Of a stretch of DNA of 64,000 nt, positions 17,394 through 25,345 are shown piece by piece. The notes under the pieces are model-generated. The model was not told the origin of the DNA. It was given only the letters and a program-made list of their open reading frames with translations, and did not search any database. The stretch's first letter is position 1; each line of letters begins with the position of its first letter. The translations under genes and the position numbers were made by a program. This DNA is from CAXRDE01 sp964229355 (GTDB lineage: Bacteria; Cyanobacteriota; Sericytochromatia; UBA7694), in assembly GCA_964229355.1 (NCBI GenBank), contig CAXRDE010000022.1, positions 124,001-188,000 on the forward strand. The letters run 5' to 3'.

Positions 17394-18011
17394 GTGAAAA
17401 CCGCAGATCAATTAAAAGTTATTGTATTGTCCTTTTTATCCATCGTTGTGATGGTGGGGGTTATTGTGTTTGTTTCTTTGCAAACCACCAAGATGGTTGC
17501 TTCTCATGGAGCCGGCCACGGGGATGAGCACGGTACTGTAGCAAGTACCACGCACCACGAAGAAAATACCCATGGGGAAGCGCCTGCTGAAAAAACGGAA
17601 GCCGCGCATACTGAAACCACCCATGAAGAAAAAGCGCCTGCCGAAGAAGCCCATACCGAAGCAACTCCAGAAGAGGCCTCTCATACTGAAGAAGTAAAGG
17701 TTGCTGCTGTTAAAGGCGATGCTGAGGCAGGCAAAGCGGTATTTTTAAAGTCCACCAGCATGTGTGTGACTTGCCACGCGGTTGATGGCTTAGACGGTGC
17801 CGTAGGCGCCATTGGGCCTAAATTAAATGGTTTGGGCGAGCGCGCCGGTTCGCGTGTCGCCGGGCAAGATGCCGTCACCTATATCAAAGCATCCATTGAA
17901 AACCCCAATGGATATGTCGTTGAGGGTTATGCGCCTGCAATGCCGCCTCTGAAGTCAACGATGACGGATGAAGAGTTTGAGAATTTAGTGGCATACCTGG
18001 TTAGTTTATAG
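17394..18011 (+). CDS. Membrane-anchored cytochrome c
   Basis: The 205-residue product starts at GTG with AAAGG upstream. It has one N-terminal membrane helix (about 9-29) and a long linker (about 36-105) rich in His, Glu, Ala and Thr, with repeated THEE/HTE units. A class I cytochrome c domain follows, with CVTCH at 124-128 and an axial Met in APAMPPL. The heme domain closely parallels the subunit IV fusion (shared DGLDGAVGA, GPKL, ASIENPN/TSIENPN). It probably delivers electrons to the oxidase. It is the last gene before the operon terminator. Confidence 0.9.
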   Translation: MKTADQLKVIVLSFLSIVVMVGVIVFVSLQTTKMVASHGAGHGDEHGTVASTTHHEENTHGEAPAEKTEAAHTETTHEEKAPAEEAHTEATPEEASHTEEVKVAAVKGDAEAGKAVFLKSTSMCVTCHAVDGLDGAVGAIGPKLNGLGERAGSRVAGQDAVTYIKASIENPNGYVVEGYAPAMPPLKSTMTDEEFENLVAYLVSL

Positions 18012-18062
18012 GTCAGGTTGGCTTATCGACCAGATCCTTTGGCAGCGAATAAGGTTCCACAC

Positions 18063-18099
18063 AAAAGCCCTCTGCATTTTATTTTGCAGAGGGCTTTTT
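18063..18099. terminator. Strong bidirectional terminator after the oxidase operon
   Basis: A perfect 14-base stem AAAAGCCCTCTGCA/TGCAGAGGGCTTTT with an 8-base loop has T runs on both strands. It lies between the convergent cytochrome c and hook-protein genes and can end transcription from both sides. Confidence 0.88.
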
Positions 18100-18111
18100 A
18101 TAACGGATTTT

Positions 18112-19104
18112 TTAACCGCGAATGGTGTTGATCAGGTCGTCCCAGGCTGATAAAAAGGCTTGCATGGCCTTTGTGGTGGAAGTAAAGTTGCGCTGCAAAA
18201 AGCCCAGGTTAACGGTGCTGGGGGTCGCTGAGCTGGTGGATTGCTCTAAGGCTTGCCCTTCGATGCTTCCCAGGCCAAGTTTGACGTCACCAGGGGCTCC
18301 AAAGGCGGGGATTCCATTCGGAGCCGCGGCGTTGGTTGCCTTGTAAATTTCACCCCCGAAGCGCCCAGGTACGAGGCCCTGTTCGTTAGGAAAAGACGCC
18401 AGGGCGATTTGATTGCCTTCTTTAAGGCCACGGGTTTCGTTGATCAGAAAACCGTTGCGGTTAAAGGAGACTTGATCGCCAAGTTCTCCAAGATTGGACT
18501 GATAGTAGATATTTCCGCCTTGTAAGAATTCTCTCACATACCCTGCGGTTTTTAGGCCTGAAAGGGAGTTGTCAATGGTGGCGGTGGGCTGGCCTAAGAG
18601 TCCGGCCAGATCGCTGGCGCGGAGAGGTCCATTTTGCTCCAATTGGTCAAGCACCTGCTCACCCAGGCTATCGGTAACGGGATTAACCTTGATGGTGGTT
18701 TTTTCAATATTTCCGGTGGCAGGGTCAAAACTGCCCACAAACAATCCCTGGCTATTCACGAGCGTACCGCTGGTGTCAAAGTGAAAGTCGCCCCGACGGG
18801 TATAGTAAAATTCACCCTTGGCGTCAAATAAGGTAAAGAAGCCTTTGCCATTGATGGCGAGATCTGTGGTGAAGCCGGTGCGTTGGATAGAGCCCTGGCT
18901 GAAATCCATCGTGGTTGCGCTTAACGATGTGCCTGTGCCGGGGATGCTTCTGCCATTGCCCAGATTTGTAACGTCGTTTGCCTGTAGGGTTCCTCTGACG
19001 GCCTGAGCGCCGGGAATTTGACTGCGCACAAGGTTGCCAGCTTCGATGTTTAATAGCTGTTGTTGGGCTCTTAGGGATTCTCTGACGCCGTTAATACCTG
19101 ACAT
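18112..19104 (-). CDS. Flagellar hook/rod-like protein with an inserted winged-helix-like segment
   Basis: The 330-residue product has the flagellar hook-basal-body (FlgE/F/G) framework. The N-terminal helix is MSGINGVRESLRAQQQLLNI. FSQGSIQRTGFTTDLAINGKGFFTLFD and YTRRGDFHFDTSGTLVN are near-diagnostic. A distal IALASFPNEQGLVPGRFGGEIY block follows, and the C-terminal helix is typical of the family. In place of the usual D2 domain, residues about 146-202 read as a MarR/ArsR-like winged helix: LDQLEQNGPLRASDLAGLLG, then TIDNSLSGLKTAGYVREFL and a GGNIYYQ wing. No other flagellar gene is nearby. AGG-rich sequence precedes the ATG. Confidence 0.85.
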   Translation of the reverse strand: MSGINGVRESLRAQQQLLNIEAGNLVRSQIPGAQAVRGTLQANDVTNLGNGRSIPGTGTSLSATTMDFSQGSIQRTGFTTDLAINGKGFFTLFDAKGEFYYTRRGDFHFDTSGTLVNSQGLFVGSFDPATGNIEKTTIKVNPVTDSLGEQVLDQLEQNGPLRASDLAGLLGQPTATIDNSLSGLKTAGYVREFLQGGNIYYQSNLGELGDQVSFNRNGFLINETRGLKEGNQIALASFPNEQGLVPGRFGGEIYKATNAAAPNGIPAFGAPGDVKLGLGSIEGQALEQSTSSATPSTVNLGFLQRNFTSTTKAMQAFLSAWDDLINTIRG

Positions 19105-19230
19105 AACGATTGCCTCCGGACATATCTTCTCTTGTGGTTTTATCTTTAATTACACTGTCACACTGAAGATAAATAAGCTGTTATTGATGGGTTTTTAAAG
19201 GATAAAAAATAAATTTAAATAAAACATAAA

Positions 19231-19255
19231 AAAGCAAGCCGAAAAGGCTTGCTTT
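19231..19255 (-). terminator. Rho-independent terminator after the three small genes
   Basis: The stem AAAGCAAGCC/GGCTTGCTTT with a 5-base loop is followed on the minus strand by a T run. It separates the small-gene cluster (19281-20371) from the hook-protein gene, which therefore needs its own promoter in 19105-19230. Confidence 0.8.
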
Positions 19256-19280
19256 GGTTTTTGATAACGAAAAGTAACGG

Positions 19281-19592
19281 CTATTTCTCGAAGAGCCATT
19301 CCCAGAAGCTTTTTTTCTTCTTCTTTTCTTTGTCTTCTTTTTTCTTTTTTTGCTCTTTTTTGAGCTGTTGGCGTGATTTTTCAAGTTCTGAGTTGGGCAG
19401 AATGGTGGACAAAGCGTTGTACTTTTCACCCGTGAGCAGCATCCCGTCTTTACCATAAGGGTTGCCGTGGATGGTTTGTTCGGAAGTGGGTGTCACCTTC
19501 AGGTTTGTATTTTCCTTAACCTGGTTTTGCCCCATGTTCTTGGCTATTTCCGCCCGCATGGGGGCCGAATCAGAAATTGGTATCAGTGACAT
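19281..19592 (-). CDS. Small lysine-rich hypothetical protein
   Basis: The 103-residue product is not recognised. The first 65 residues are polar and contain PYGKDGMLLTGEKYNAL. Residues 70-95 are a very basic, probably helical run of Lys/Glu (about 20 Lys), and the protein ends with the hydrophobic FWEWLFEK. Such a tail could contact membrane or nucleic acid. GGGAGG precedes the ATG. It is last of a three-gene minus-strand cluster directly before a terminator. Confidence 0.65.
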   Translation of the reverse strand: MSLIPISDSAPMRAEIAKNMGQNQVKENTNLKVTPTSEQTIHGNPYGKDGMLLTGEKYNALSTILPNSELEKSRQQLKKEQKKKKEDKEKKKKKSFWEWLFEK

Positions 19593-19607
19593 TGAAAATC
19601 CTCCCGT

Positions 19608-19982
19608 TTATTTGCTGTGCGTTTGAATGGCATCCAGCAGACGAATGACGTTGTTGGACCAGTAAGGGTCTTGCTTTAGCTCGCCCATCACGTGCTTAAT
19701 CAGCCCCTGGTTTTTCGCCAGTTGTGGTGGGAACTCCTTGCTTAGAATTTCCTCGACCACGACAGGAAACACAACATCACGTTCTGCGTTGTCATACGCG
19801 TCCTGTGAAAAATTATAGCTGAATTCTCGATCTTTTTCACCTGATTTACGCAAAATAAAGGAAAGTGAGATGTCACCTTCCTTTAAATAATCGGAATATC
19901 GCTTGAGAATTTCAGTGATTTGTTGAACAACCGCAGCTTTACCTGAATCAAGATCAATGACAATGGGTGCTTCTGTACTCAA
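19608..19982 (-). CDS. Hypothetical cytosolic protein
   Basis: The 124-residue product is not recognised. It has no signal peptide or membrane segment and mixes alpha and beta sequence (AVVQQITEILKRYSDYLKEGDISLSFILRK, then VVFPVVVEEILSKEF). It has an ordinary globular composition, unlike its low-complexity neighbours. AAGGAG precedes the ATG. It lies between the other two small genes with gaps of 15 and 20 bases, so the three probably form one transcript. Confidence 0.7.
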   Translation of the reverse strand: MSTEAPIVIDLDSGKAAVVQQITEILKRYSDYLKEGDISLSFILRKSGEKDREFSYNFSQDAYDNAERDVVFPVVVEEILSKEFPPQLAKNQGLIKHVMGELKQDPYWSNNVIRLLDAIQTHSK

Positions 19983-20002
19983 CGTGTTTCTCCTTGCGAG
20001 GC

Positions 20003-20371
20003 TTACTGGGCTTGTTCAAACATTCTGTTGGCGATTTCGGTGGCTAACAGGGTCATGGTCGCTGCGGCGCGTGCAGCAGGAGGGAGTACAGCAGAAGCTG
20101 CACGTAAGGCATTGAGGTGCTCTGTTTTAGGTAAGGGAAGTTCGGCGCCCAGGCTGACCTGAGGGGCTTCGTTGCTGCTCACCTGTCCTGCAACGGCGCT
20201 GAGCTGAAGGCTATCAGCATCAACTTTGGCAGCAGCGCCAGCACCGGCTGATCCACCCGCTTTTGCGGCTGCGCCGGCAGCTTTAGCTGCGGCAGTCCCG
20301 GCGGCTTTTGAGGCACCCTTGACGTTGGCGGGAAGGCTGTCGAATTTAGTGGTTCGGTTTAACTTAGGCAT
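20003..20371 (-). CDS. Alanine-rich hypothetical protein
   Basis: The 122-residue product is not recognised. Residues about 17-50 are almost only Ala, Lys and Gly in short AAK/AAG repeats, a low-complexity, histone-H1-like composition. The second half is predicted helical and Ala/Leu-rich (LNALRAASAVLPPAARAAATMTLLATEIANRMFEQAQ). No signal peptide is seen. It is the first gene of the three-gene cluster and is divergent from the coiled-coil gene at 20723. Confidence 0.65.
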   Translation of the reverse strand: MPKLNRTTKFDSLPANVKGASKAAGTAAAKAAGAAAKAGGSAGAGAAAKVDADSLQLSAVAGQVSSNEAPQVSLGAELPLPKTEHLNALRAASAVLPPAARAAATMTLLATEIANRMFEQAQ

Positions 20372-20722
20372 GGTCTACACTCCAAATTGAGTCGATTGTC
20401 ATTGATCTTGTTTTTAGGTCATTAAATCAGGGTTGATTTTTAAGGTTAATTTTAGTTTAACCTCATTAATCTTTACATAATATCTATAGGCGATCCAGAA
20501 AAAAAACTTGCTGAAAAAAATCACTATTTAACGTTTATTTTGAAAACCACCAGATTTTTAATGTTTACTTAATAGACTTAATAAATTGATTTTTGTGATG
20601 GATAAAGGGTTTGAGCGGGTTTTGGCCTGAAAAAGCAAGGCTGTGGTAAAGAATGCAGATAATAGGGTATATAAGTCGTGGGTCGGCTGATAACGTGATA
20701 AAAAGCACACAAGGAGTAGTCT
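20372..20722. other. Long AT-rich divergent intergenic region
   Basis: This is the largest gap without a gene in the window (351 bases), lying between two divergent genes of unknown function. It is AT-rich with several A/T runs. It holds a 7-base inverted repeat AGGTTAA/TTAACCT (20443-20463, 7-base loop). I see no credible ORF, tRNA or well-spaced -35/-10 pair. Plausible -10 elements near 20655-20675 (GATAAT, TATATA) could serve the plus-strand gene. Confidence 0.5.
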
Positions 20723-21475
20723 ATGCAGATTCGTCAACAACCCCAACATGCTGAGCTTTCTGAAACAGAGGTAAAGAAAACCAAAGCTGCTGAGCCAGCG
20801 CAAGCGAATGCCGCTGTGACGGCTCCGGGTGGACAAGAAAATGCAGAAACAGCAAGTCCTTCCGGGGCATACGGCCAGGATGAAAGTCTGCACCGTGCAG
20901 AGGCCTCTCCGAGCCATGAAGCGCCAGCCAATCAGGTTCAATTTGACAAGAGCAAAGGTGCTTCAGACGCCACAGTGGAAGGTTCTCCGGCAAGTTCAGG
21001 TCGTGTTTCTACGGGAAACAAGGTGGATCCCTTGCAGCAGCTTGAAGCTTTATTTAAAGAAAAGCGTCCTGTGATGGACCCTGCCGTGATGAAACTGTTG
21101 GACTATGTGAGAGAAATGCAGGACAAAAATATTCAACACATGTTGGATATGATGCAGCAGTCTTTAGATCGTGCCCGGGAAATGATGGAAAAGAATGAAG
21201 CGTACTATTATGCTGAGACGCTTCCCAAGTTAGAGGCGTTGCAAGATTTGGTGCAGCAAGAGCAGGCCAAAGAAAAAGGCATGGCGGCACAAGCAGCGCA
21301 GCAAGAAACTTCAAAAATTGACAGTGCGCAAACCCGTTCAGATCGCCTGGTGGCACACAAGCTACAGCATCTGACCCGTGAAATTCAACAGATGGCAGAT
21401 CAAGGCGTTCCACCAAACTATGCGCAATTGCAAACGGAGCTACAGCAGGCTCTGCAACTGGCGCTAATCCTGTAA
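20723..21475 (+). CDS. Coiled-coil hypothetical protein
   Basis: The 250-residue product is not recognised. Residues 1-105 are a polar, disordered-looking stretch rich in Ala, Glu, Ser and Gly. Residues 108-250 are strongly helical and Met/Gln-rich, with a likely coiled coil (VREMQDKNIQHMLDMMQQSL and later LQALQLALIL). There is no signal peptide. AAGGAG lies eight bases before the ATG. Its neighbours, a small-gene cluster with a hook-like protein on one side and a TPR protein on the other, hint at a surface or secretion role, but this is not shown. Confidence 0.7.
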   Translation: MQIRQQPQHAELSETEVKKTKAAEPAQANAAVTAPGGQENAETASPSGAYGQDESLHRAEASPSHEAPANQVQFDKSKGASDATVEGSPASSGRVSTGNKVDPLQQLEALFKEKRPVMDPAVMKLLDYVREMQDKNIQHMLDMMQQSLDRAREMMEKNEAYYYAETLPKLEALQDLVQQEQAKEKGMAAQAAQQETSKIDSAQTRSDRLVAHKLQHLTREIQQMADQGVPPNYAQLQTELQQALQLALIL

Positions 21476-21493
21476 TCCTCACCCGCTCAGACA

Positions 21494-21502
21494 TGCTATA
21501 CT
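21494..21502 (+). promoter_or_regulatory. Extended -10 promoter for the TPR protein gene
   Basis: TGCTATACT is an extended -10 (TGn plus TATACT), 37 bases before the chosen ATG at 21540. AAGGA (21526-21530) lies between as the ribosome binding site. No clear -35 is visible. Confidence 0.45.
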
Positions 21503-21539
21503 GAGAAGTAAATTCTCGTGGGTAAAAGGAATGATCACC

Positions 21540-22871
21540 ATGTCTGCACGTTCATTGGCAAATGGTTTCTTGATTTTTTTAGCAATGGCTGCTTCAATAC
21601 AGCCCGTCCAGGCGCAGTTACGCCGGACTGCCACACCTGAACCGAGTGTGTCTCCGATTCCCTTACCCCGCTTTTATGCGCGCCATGTGGAAGAAGGTAA
21701 CAAATACCTGGCGCAAGGACTCATCCAGGAAGCGATTCAAGAGTTTGTGACAGCCCGTACTATTAATTCGGATTATTACCCCACTTACATCGGTTTAGGA
21801 AATGCCTTTAAAAAAATGGGGCAAATGGATAAAGCTGTGGATAATTATGCCATTGCGATTAATCTGCTCAATCCGACTTACGCCTCTGAGCATGTATTGC
21901 GCGGAAAATTCTTTACCGACCAGCGCCGCTACCGTGAAGCCCTGGCAAATTATTGGGAAGTGTTACGCATTGATCCTCAGGCGGGCAACCAATATACCCT
22001 GGCTATGCGCCACTTGCGTTTTGACAACGAAAAAGATGCCATCAAAGCGTTTGAAGCCGCGATTGAAATGGATGAGGACTATCCAGATCCCCACTATCAG
22101 TTGGGGAACGTCTATTTCCGAGGCGATAAGCTCAAAAAGGCAATTCCAGCCTATGAGCAGGCAGTGAGTCTGGATCCCAATAACCCCGTGTATCAGTTTG
22201 CGCTGGGAACCTCTTACTACAAGCAGGGCACCAGCAAGCGCAAAGTGGACTTGCCCATGGTGAAGAAATCCAGAGATGCCTACGAGCGGGCCTTACAAAA
22301 CGGCCTGCAGTCCTCACGTTTACACTACAACCTGGGGACGGCCTATATTTTAACGGAACAGTACGATCTGGCGATTTCCCATTTGCAAGAGGCCCGCGCC
22401 AACCTGGATGATAAAGATGTTTACTACAATTTAGGGAATGCTTTCTTCAAACGTGCCCTGACCGTAGATTATGTGTGGGACGGTTATGATAACCTGACGG
22501 ACCCCACCCGTCTGCGCAAAAACAATGAAAAAATGAAGTATCTGCTGGCGTCGGTGCGGGCTTATGAGATTGCCCTTGAAAAAGACGCCTCTGATGCGGC
22601 CATTTACTATGATTTGGCCTCCAGCCAGTACCATCTCTCCGAGCTCAAATTAACCCCTGACTTTATTGATGAGGTGTTAAAGCAGAGTGACGAGGCCAAT
22701 CAAAAGCTTTATACGCAAAAAGGTGTACGCCACTTCAAAGTGGACATGCTACAAAAAGCGGTGGCTAACTTATCTACCTTCCGCTCTCAAACCAGCGATA
22801 GCAAAGCGTCGGCCACTGCTGCCAAAATAATTTCTGATCTCAGTGCGCAGATTGCCGAATTAAACCGCTAA
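21540..22871 (+). CDS. Exported tetratricopeptide-repeat protein
   Basis: The 443-residue product has a signal peptide (MSARSLANGFLIFLAMAASI, cleavage likely after VQA). At least six TPR units follow between about residues 45 and 300, for example YIGLGNAFKKMGQMDKAVDNYAIAINL, DPHYQLGNVYFRGDKLKKAIPAYEQAV and YYNLGNAFFKRAL. TPRs mediate protein contacts, and here they would act in the periplasm or cell envelope; the partner is unknown. ATG 21540 is preferred over 21531 because AAGGA is nine bases upstream of it but abuts the earlier ATG. It is followed 38 bases later by gltX. Confidence 0.85.
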   Translation: MSARSLANGFLIFLAMAASIQPVQAQLRRTATPEPSVSPIPLPRFYARHVEEGNKYLAQGLIQEAIQEFVTARTINSDYYPTYIGLGNAFKKMGQMDKAVDNYAIAINLLNPTYASEHVLRGKFFTDQRRYREALANYWEVLRIDPQAGNQYTLAMRHLRFDNEKDAIKAFEAAIEMDEDYPDPHYQLGNVYFRGDKLKKAIPAYEQAVSLDPNNPVYQFALGTSYYKQGTSKRKVDLPMVKKSRDAYERALQNGLQSSRLHYNLGTAYILTEQYDLAISHLQEARANLDDKDVYYNLGNAFFKRALTVDYVWDGYDNLTDPTRLRKNNEKMKYLLASVRAYEIALEKDASDAAIYYDLASSQYHLSELKLTPDFIDEVLKQSDEANQKLYTQKGVRHFKVDMLQKAVANLSTFRSQTSDSKASATAAKIISDLSAQIAELNR

Positions 22872-22909
22872 GTCAATAACCTGGAAATATATTTAATAAG
22901 GAGAACAGA

Positions 22910-24394
22910 ATGTCTGTTCGTGTTCGCATTGCTCCCTCGCCCACAGGGAATTTACATATTGGTACGGCCCGTACCGCGCTGGTGAATTATCTTTATGCCA
23001 GACACCTTCAAGGAACCTTTGTGCTGCGTGTCGAAGATACCGATCAGCAGCGCTCTTTGCCTGAATATACAGAAAACATTTTAAGCGGTTTACGGCAACT
23101 GGGCCTGACCTGGGATGAAGGTCCTCAGGTAGAAGGGCCTTACGGCCCTTATTACCAAAGTGAACGTACCGCAATTTATGCCCAGGCCTTTGCCGATTTA
23201 AAAGCCAGGGATCAGGTTTACCCCTGCTTTTGTACCCCCGATGTCATTCAGGCTGAGCGAGAAGCGGCCGAAAAAGCCGGTGAAACCTATGTTTATAGCG
23301 GCACCTGTCGTCACCTGTCAGCGGAGGACGTCACCCGCCGTCAATCCCAGGGTGAACGCTTTGCTTATCGTCTCCGGGTTCCTGAGGAAATGCTCAGTTT
23401 TGAAGACCTGATTCGGGGTGAAGTGCGTTTTAACACCGCAACGCTGGGCGATTTTATCGTGGCCCGTCAGGACGAATTGCCTCTGTATAATCTGGCGGTG
23501 GTCATTGATGATGCGGCCATGGAGATTACCCATGTGCTGCGCGGTGAAGATCATATTAGCAATACCCCCAAGCAAATTTTACTGTACCGTGCTCTGGACC
23601 GGATACCCCCCATTTTTGGGCACACCCCGATGATGCTGGCCCCCGATCGCTCTAAGCTATCGAAGCGCCATGGTGCCACCTCTGTTGATGCGTACTTGGC
23701 CCAGGGCTACCTTCCTGAGGCTTTATTGAACTATTTGGCTTTATTGGGCTGGTCTCCCTCCCATACCCAGGAAGAAATTTTTACGCTAGATGAACTCATT
23801 CAGTACTTCACGCTGGAAGATGTTTCTAAAAGTGGTGCGGTTTTTGATGTGGAGAAACTCAACTGGATGAACGGACAATGGATTCGTCGTCTGGAAGTAC
23901 CTGCCCTCTGGGAACGCTTGCAGCCCTTTGTAAGTGCTGCCGGTCTTGATTTGAATGCTCATGCTGAGGCCTGGTGGTTACAAACGGTTGCTCTGGTACA
24001 AGATAAGTTGGTGCGCTTACCGGACTATTTGAGTCAATGCGATTTCTTGTTGCACGATCTGAGCTATCAGCCTGAACAGGTGCAAAAAGCCTTTGAGATG
24101 GCCTCTGCGCTGCCGGTTTTGAACGCACTGCGAGAGGCTTTGGCTGGTATTTCCTGGACCCCCGAAGGTATCCATGAGGTGTTTGATGTCTTGAAACAAA
24201 CCCAACCTTTCAAAATGAAAGAAATCATGTGGCCCATTCGGGCAGCCTTGAGCGGCCGAACCTCAGGGGCTGATCTGCATCAGAGTATTTATCTATTGGG
24301 GCAAGAACGCGTGCTGGAACGCTTAAGCCAGGCCTTGCGTTACATCGCGAATCCCGTTGCTCCAGAACAATCCAAAGAAGAACAGGCAGTCTAG
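22910..24394 (+). CDS. gltX: Glutamyl-tRNA synthetase
   Basis: GltX charges tRNA-Glu with glutamate (and perhaps tRNA-Gln, if an amidotransferase exists). The 494-residue product has the class I signature RIAPSPTGNLHIGTARTAL, the glutamate-specific VRVEDTDQQR context, LRGEDHISNTPKQ and the KLSKR version of KMSKS. A Cys-rich insert (YPCFCTPD to SGTCRH) could bind zinc. AAGGAG precedes the ATG. Its stop is directly followed by the ATG of a permease gene. Confidence 0.97.
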   Translation: MSVRVRIAPSPTGNLHIGTARTALVNYLYARHLQGTFVLRVEDTDQQRSLPEYTENILSGLRQLGLTWDEGPQVEGPYGPYYQSERTAIYAQAFADLKARDQVYPCFCTPDVIQAEREAAEKAGETYVYSGTCRHLSAEDVTRRQSQGERFAYRLRVPEEMLSFEDLIRGEVRFNTATLGDFIVARQDELPLYNLAVVIDDAAMEITHVLRGEDHISNTPKQILLYRALDRIPPIFGHTPMMLAPDRSKLSKRHGATSVDAYLAQGYLPEALLNYLALLGWSPSHTQEEIFTLDELIQYFTLEDVSKSGAVFDVEKLNWMNGQWIRRLEVPALWERLQPFVSAAGLDLNAHAEAWWLQTVALVQDKLVRLPDYLSQCDFLLHDLSYQPEQVQKAFEMASALPVLNALREALAGISWTPEGIHEVFDVLKQTQPFKMKEIMWPIRAALSGRTSGADLHQSIYLLGQERVLERLSQALRYIANPVAPEQSKEEQAV

Positions 24395-25345
24395 ATGTTT
24401 GAGTATCTCATAAAACGTTTATTGATTATTCCGGTGACGTTGATCGGTATCTTTACCATTACCTTTGCGCTTTTGTACGTGGTACCCGGAGATCCTGTGG
24501 CGACGATTATGGGAGAAAAATCGGATCAAGAAACCCGTGAGGCCATCCGTAAGGAACTGAATTTGGACAAGCCCATTGTGGTGCAATACGGCATGTACCT
24601 GGGCAATATTGTGCAGGGTGATTTGGGCAAGAGTTTTAAGACCAAGCGCAGTGTGAATGAAGCCATTATGGAGGCTTTTCCCCATACCCTGGCTCTTGCT
24701 TTGGGATCTGTCTTGATTACGACGTTGATCGGCATACCGGTGGGGATTATTTCGGCGGTGAAGCAAAAAACCCTTTTGGATCGCACGGTGATGATTGGCG
24801 CCATTGGTGGGGTCTCGGCACCCAATTTTTGGGTGGGGATGATCGTGCTCTACATTTTTATCTATAGTTTTCGGTTGTTTCCCATGAACCCTTTAGAAAC
24901 CATTTCGATGGGTGTGGGCCCGTATATTGGTTACCTTATTTTGCCCGCAGCAGTGCTGGGCGTGCGGGGAATCGCCATCGTGGCCCGTCTTACCCGCTCC
25001 ACCTTACTTGAGGTGGTCCGGCAGGAGTATGTGCGCACTGCCAGAGCCAAAGGGGTTTCAGAGTGGACGGTCATTATGAAGCACGCTTTACGGAACGCGC
25101 TGATCCCGGTCATCACCTACATTGGGATGGACCTGGCTTTTTTAATGGGCGGGGCAGTGGTTACCGAAACGGTCTTTGCCTGGCCCGGTTTAGGCCGTCT
25201 GGCCGTGCAGGCACTACGTCAGCAAGATATCCCCATGGTACTGGGTACCGTACTCTTTACTTCGACTGTTATTGTTATCGCCAACCTGCTGACGGACTTA
25301 TCCTATGCGTTGGTAGATCCTCGGGTGAAGTTGGGTAATAAATAG
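24395..25345 (+). CDS. DppB/OppB-type ABC transporter permease, solitary
   Basis: The 316-residue product is a six-helix inner-membrane permease of the dipeptide/oligopeptide/nickel family. It has the N-terminal FEYLIKRLLIIPVTLIGIFTITFALLYVVPGDP pattern and the EAA loop EYVRTARAKGVSEW followed by KHALRNALIPVI, which contacts the ATPase. The expected partners (DppC, ATPases DppD/F, binding protein) are not in the window, so it must work with components encoded elsewhere. The start abuts the gltX stop, and its own stop overlaps the next GTG by one base. Confidence 0.9.
   Translation: MFEYLIKRLLIIPVTLIGIFTITFALLYVVPGDPVATIMGEKSDQETREAIRKELNLDKPIVVQYGMYLGNIVQGDLGKSFKTKRSVNEAIMEAFPHTLALALGSVLITTLIGIPVGIISAVKQKTLLDRTVMIGAIGGVSAPNFWVGMIVLYIFIYSFRLFPMNPLETISMGVGPYIGYLILPAAVLGVRGIAIVARLTRSTLLEVVRQEYVRTARAKGVSEWTVIMKHALRNALIPVITYIGMDLAFLMGGAVVTETVFAWPGLGRLAVQALRQQDIPMVLGTVLFTSTVIVIANLLTDLSYALVDPRVKLGNK

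Noticed and set aside
19320..19370. Apparent short tandem repeats in TTC/TTT-rich DNA
   Set aside because: They are the coding sequence for a Lys-rich run in the small protein, not a microsatellite or CRISPR repeat.
20653..20722. A short plus-strand ORF in the intergenic region beginning MQIIGYISRG
   Set aside because: It runs out of frame over the start of the coiled-coil gene and has no ribosome binding site.
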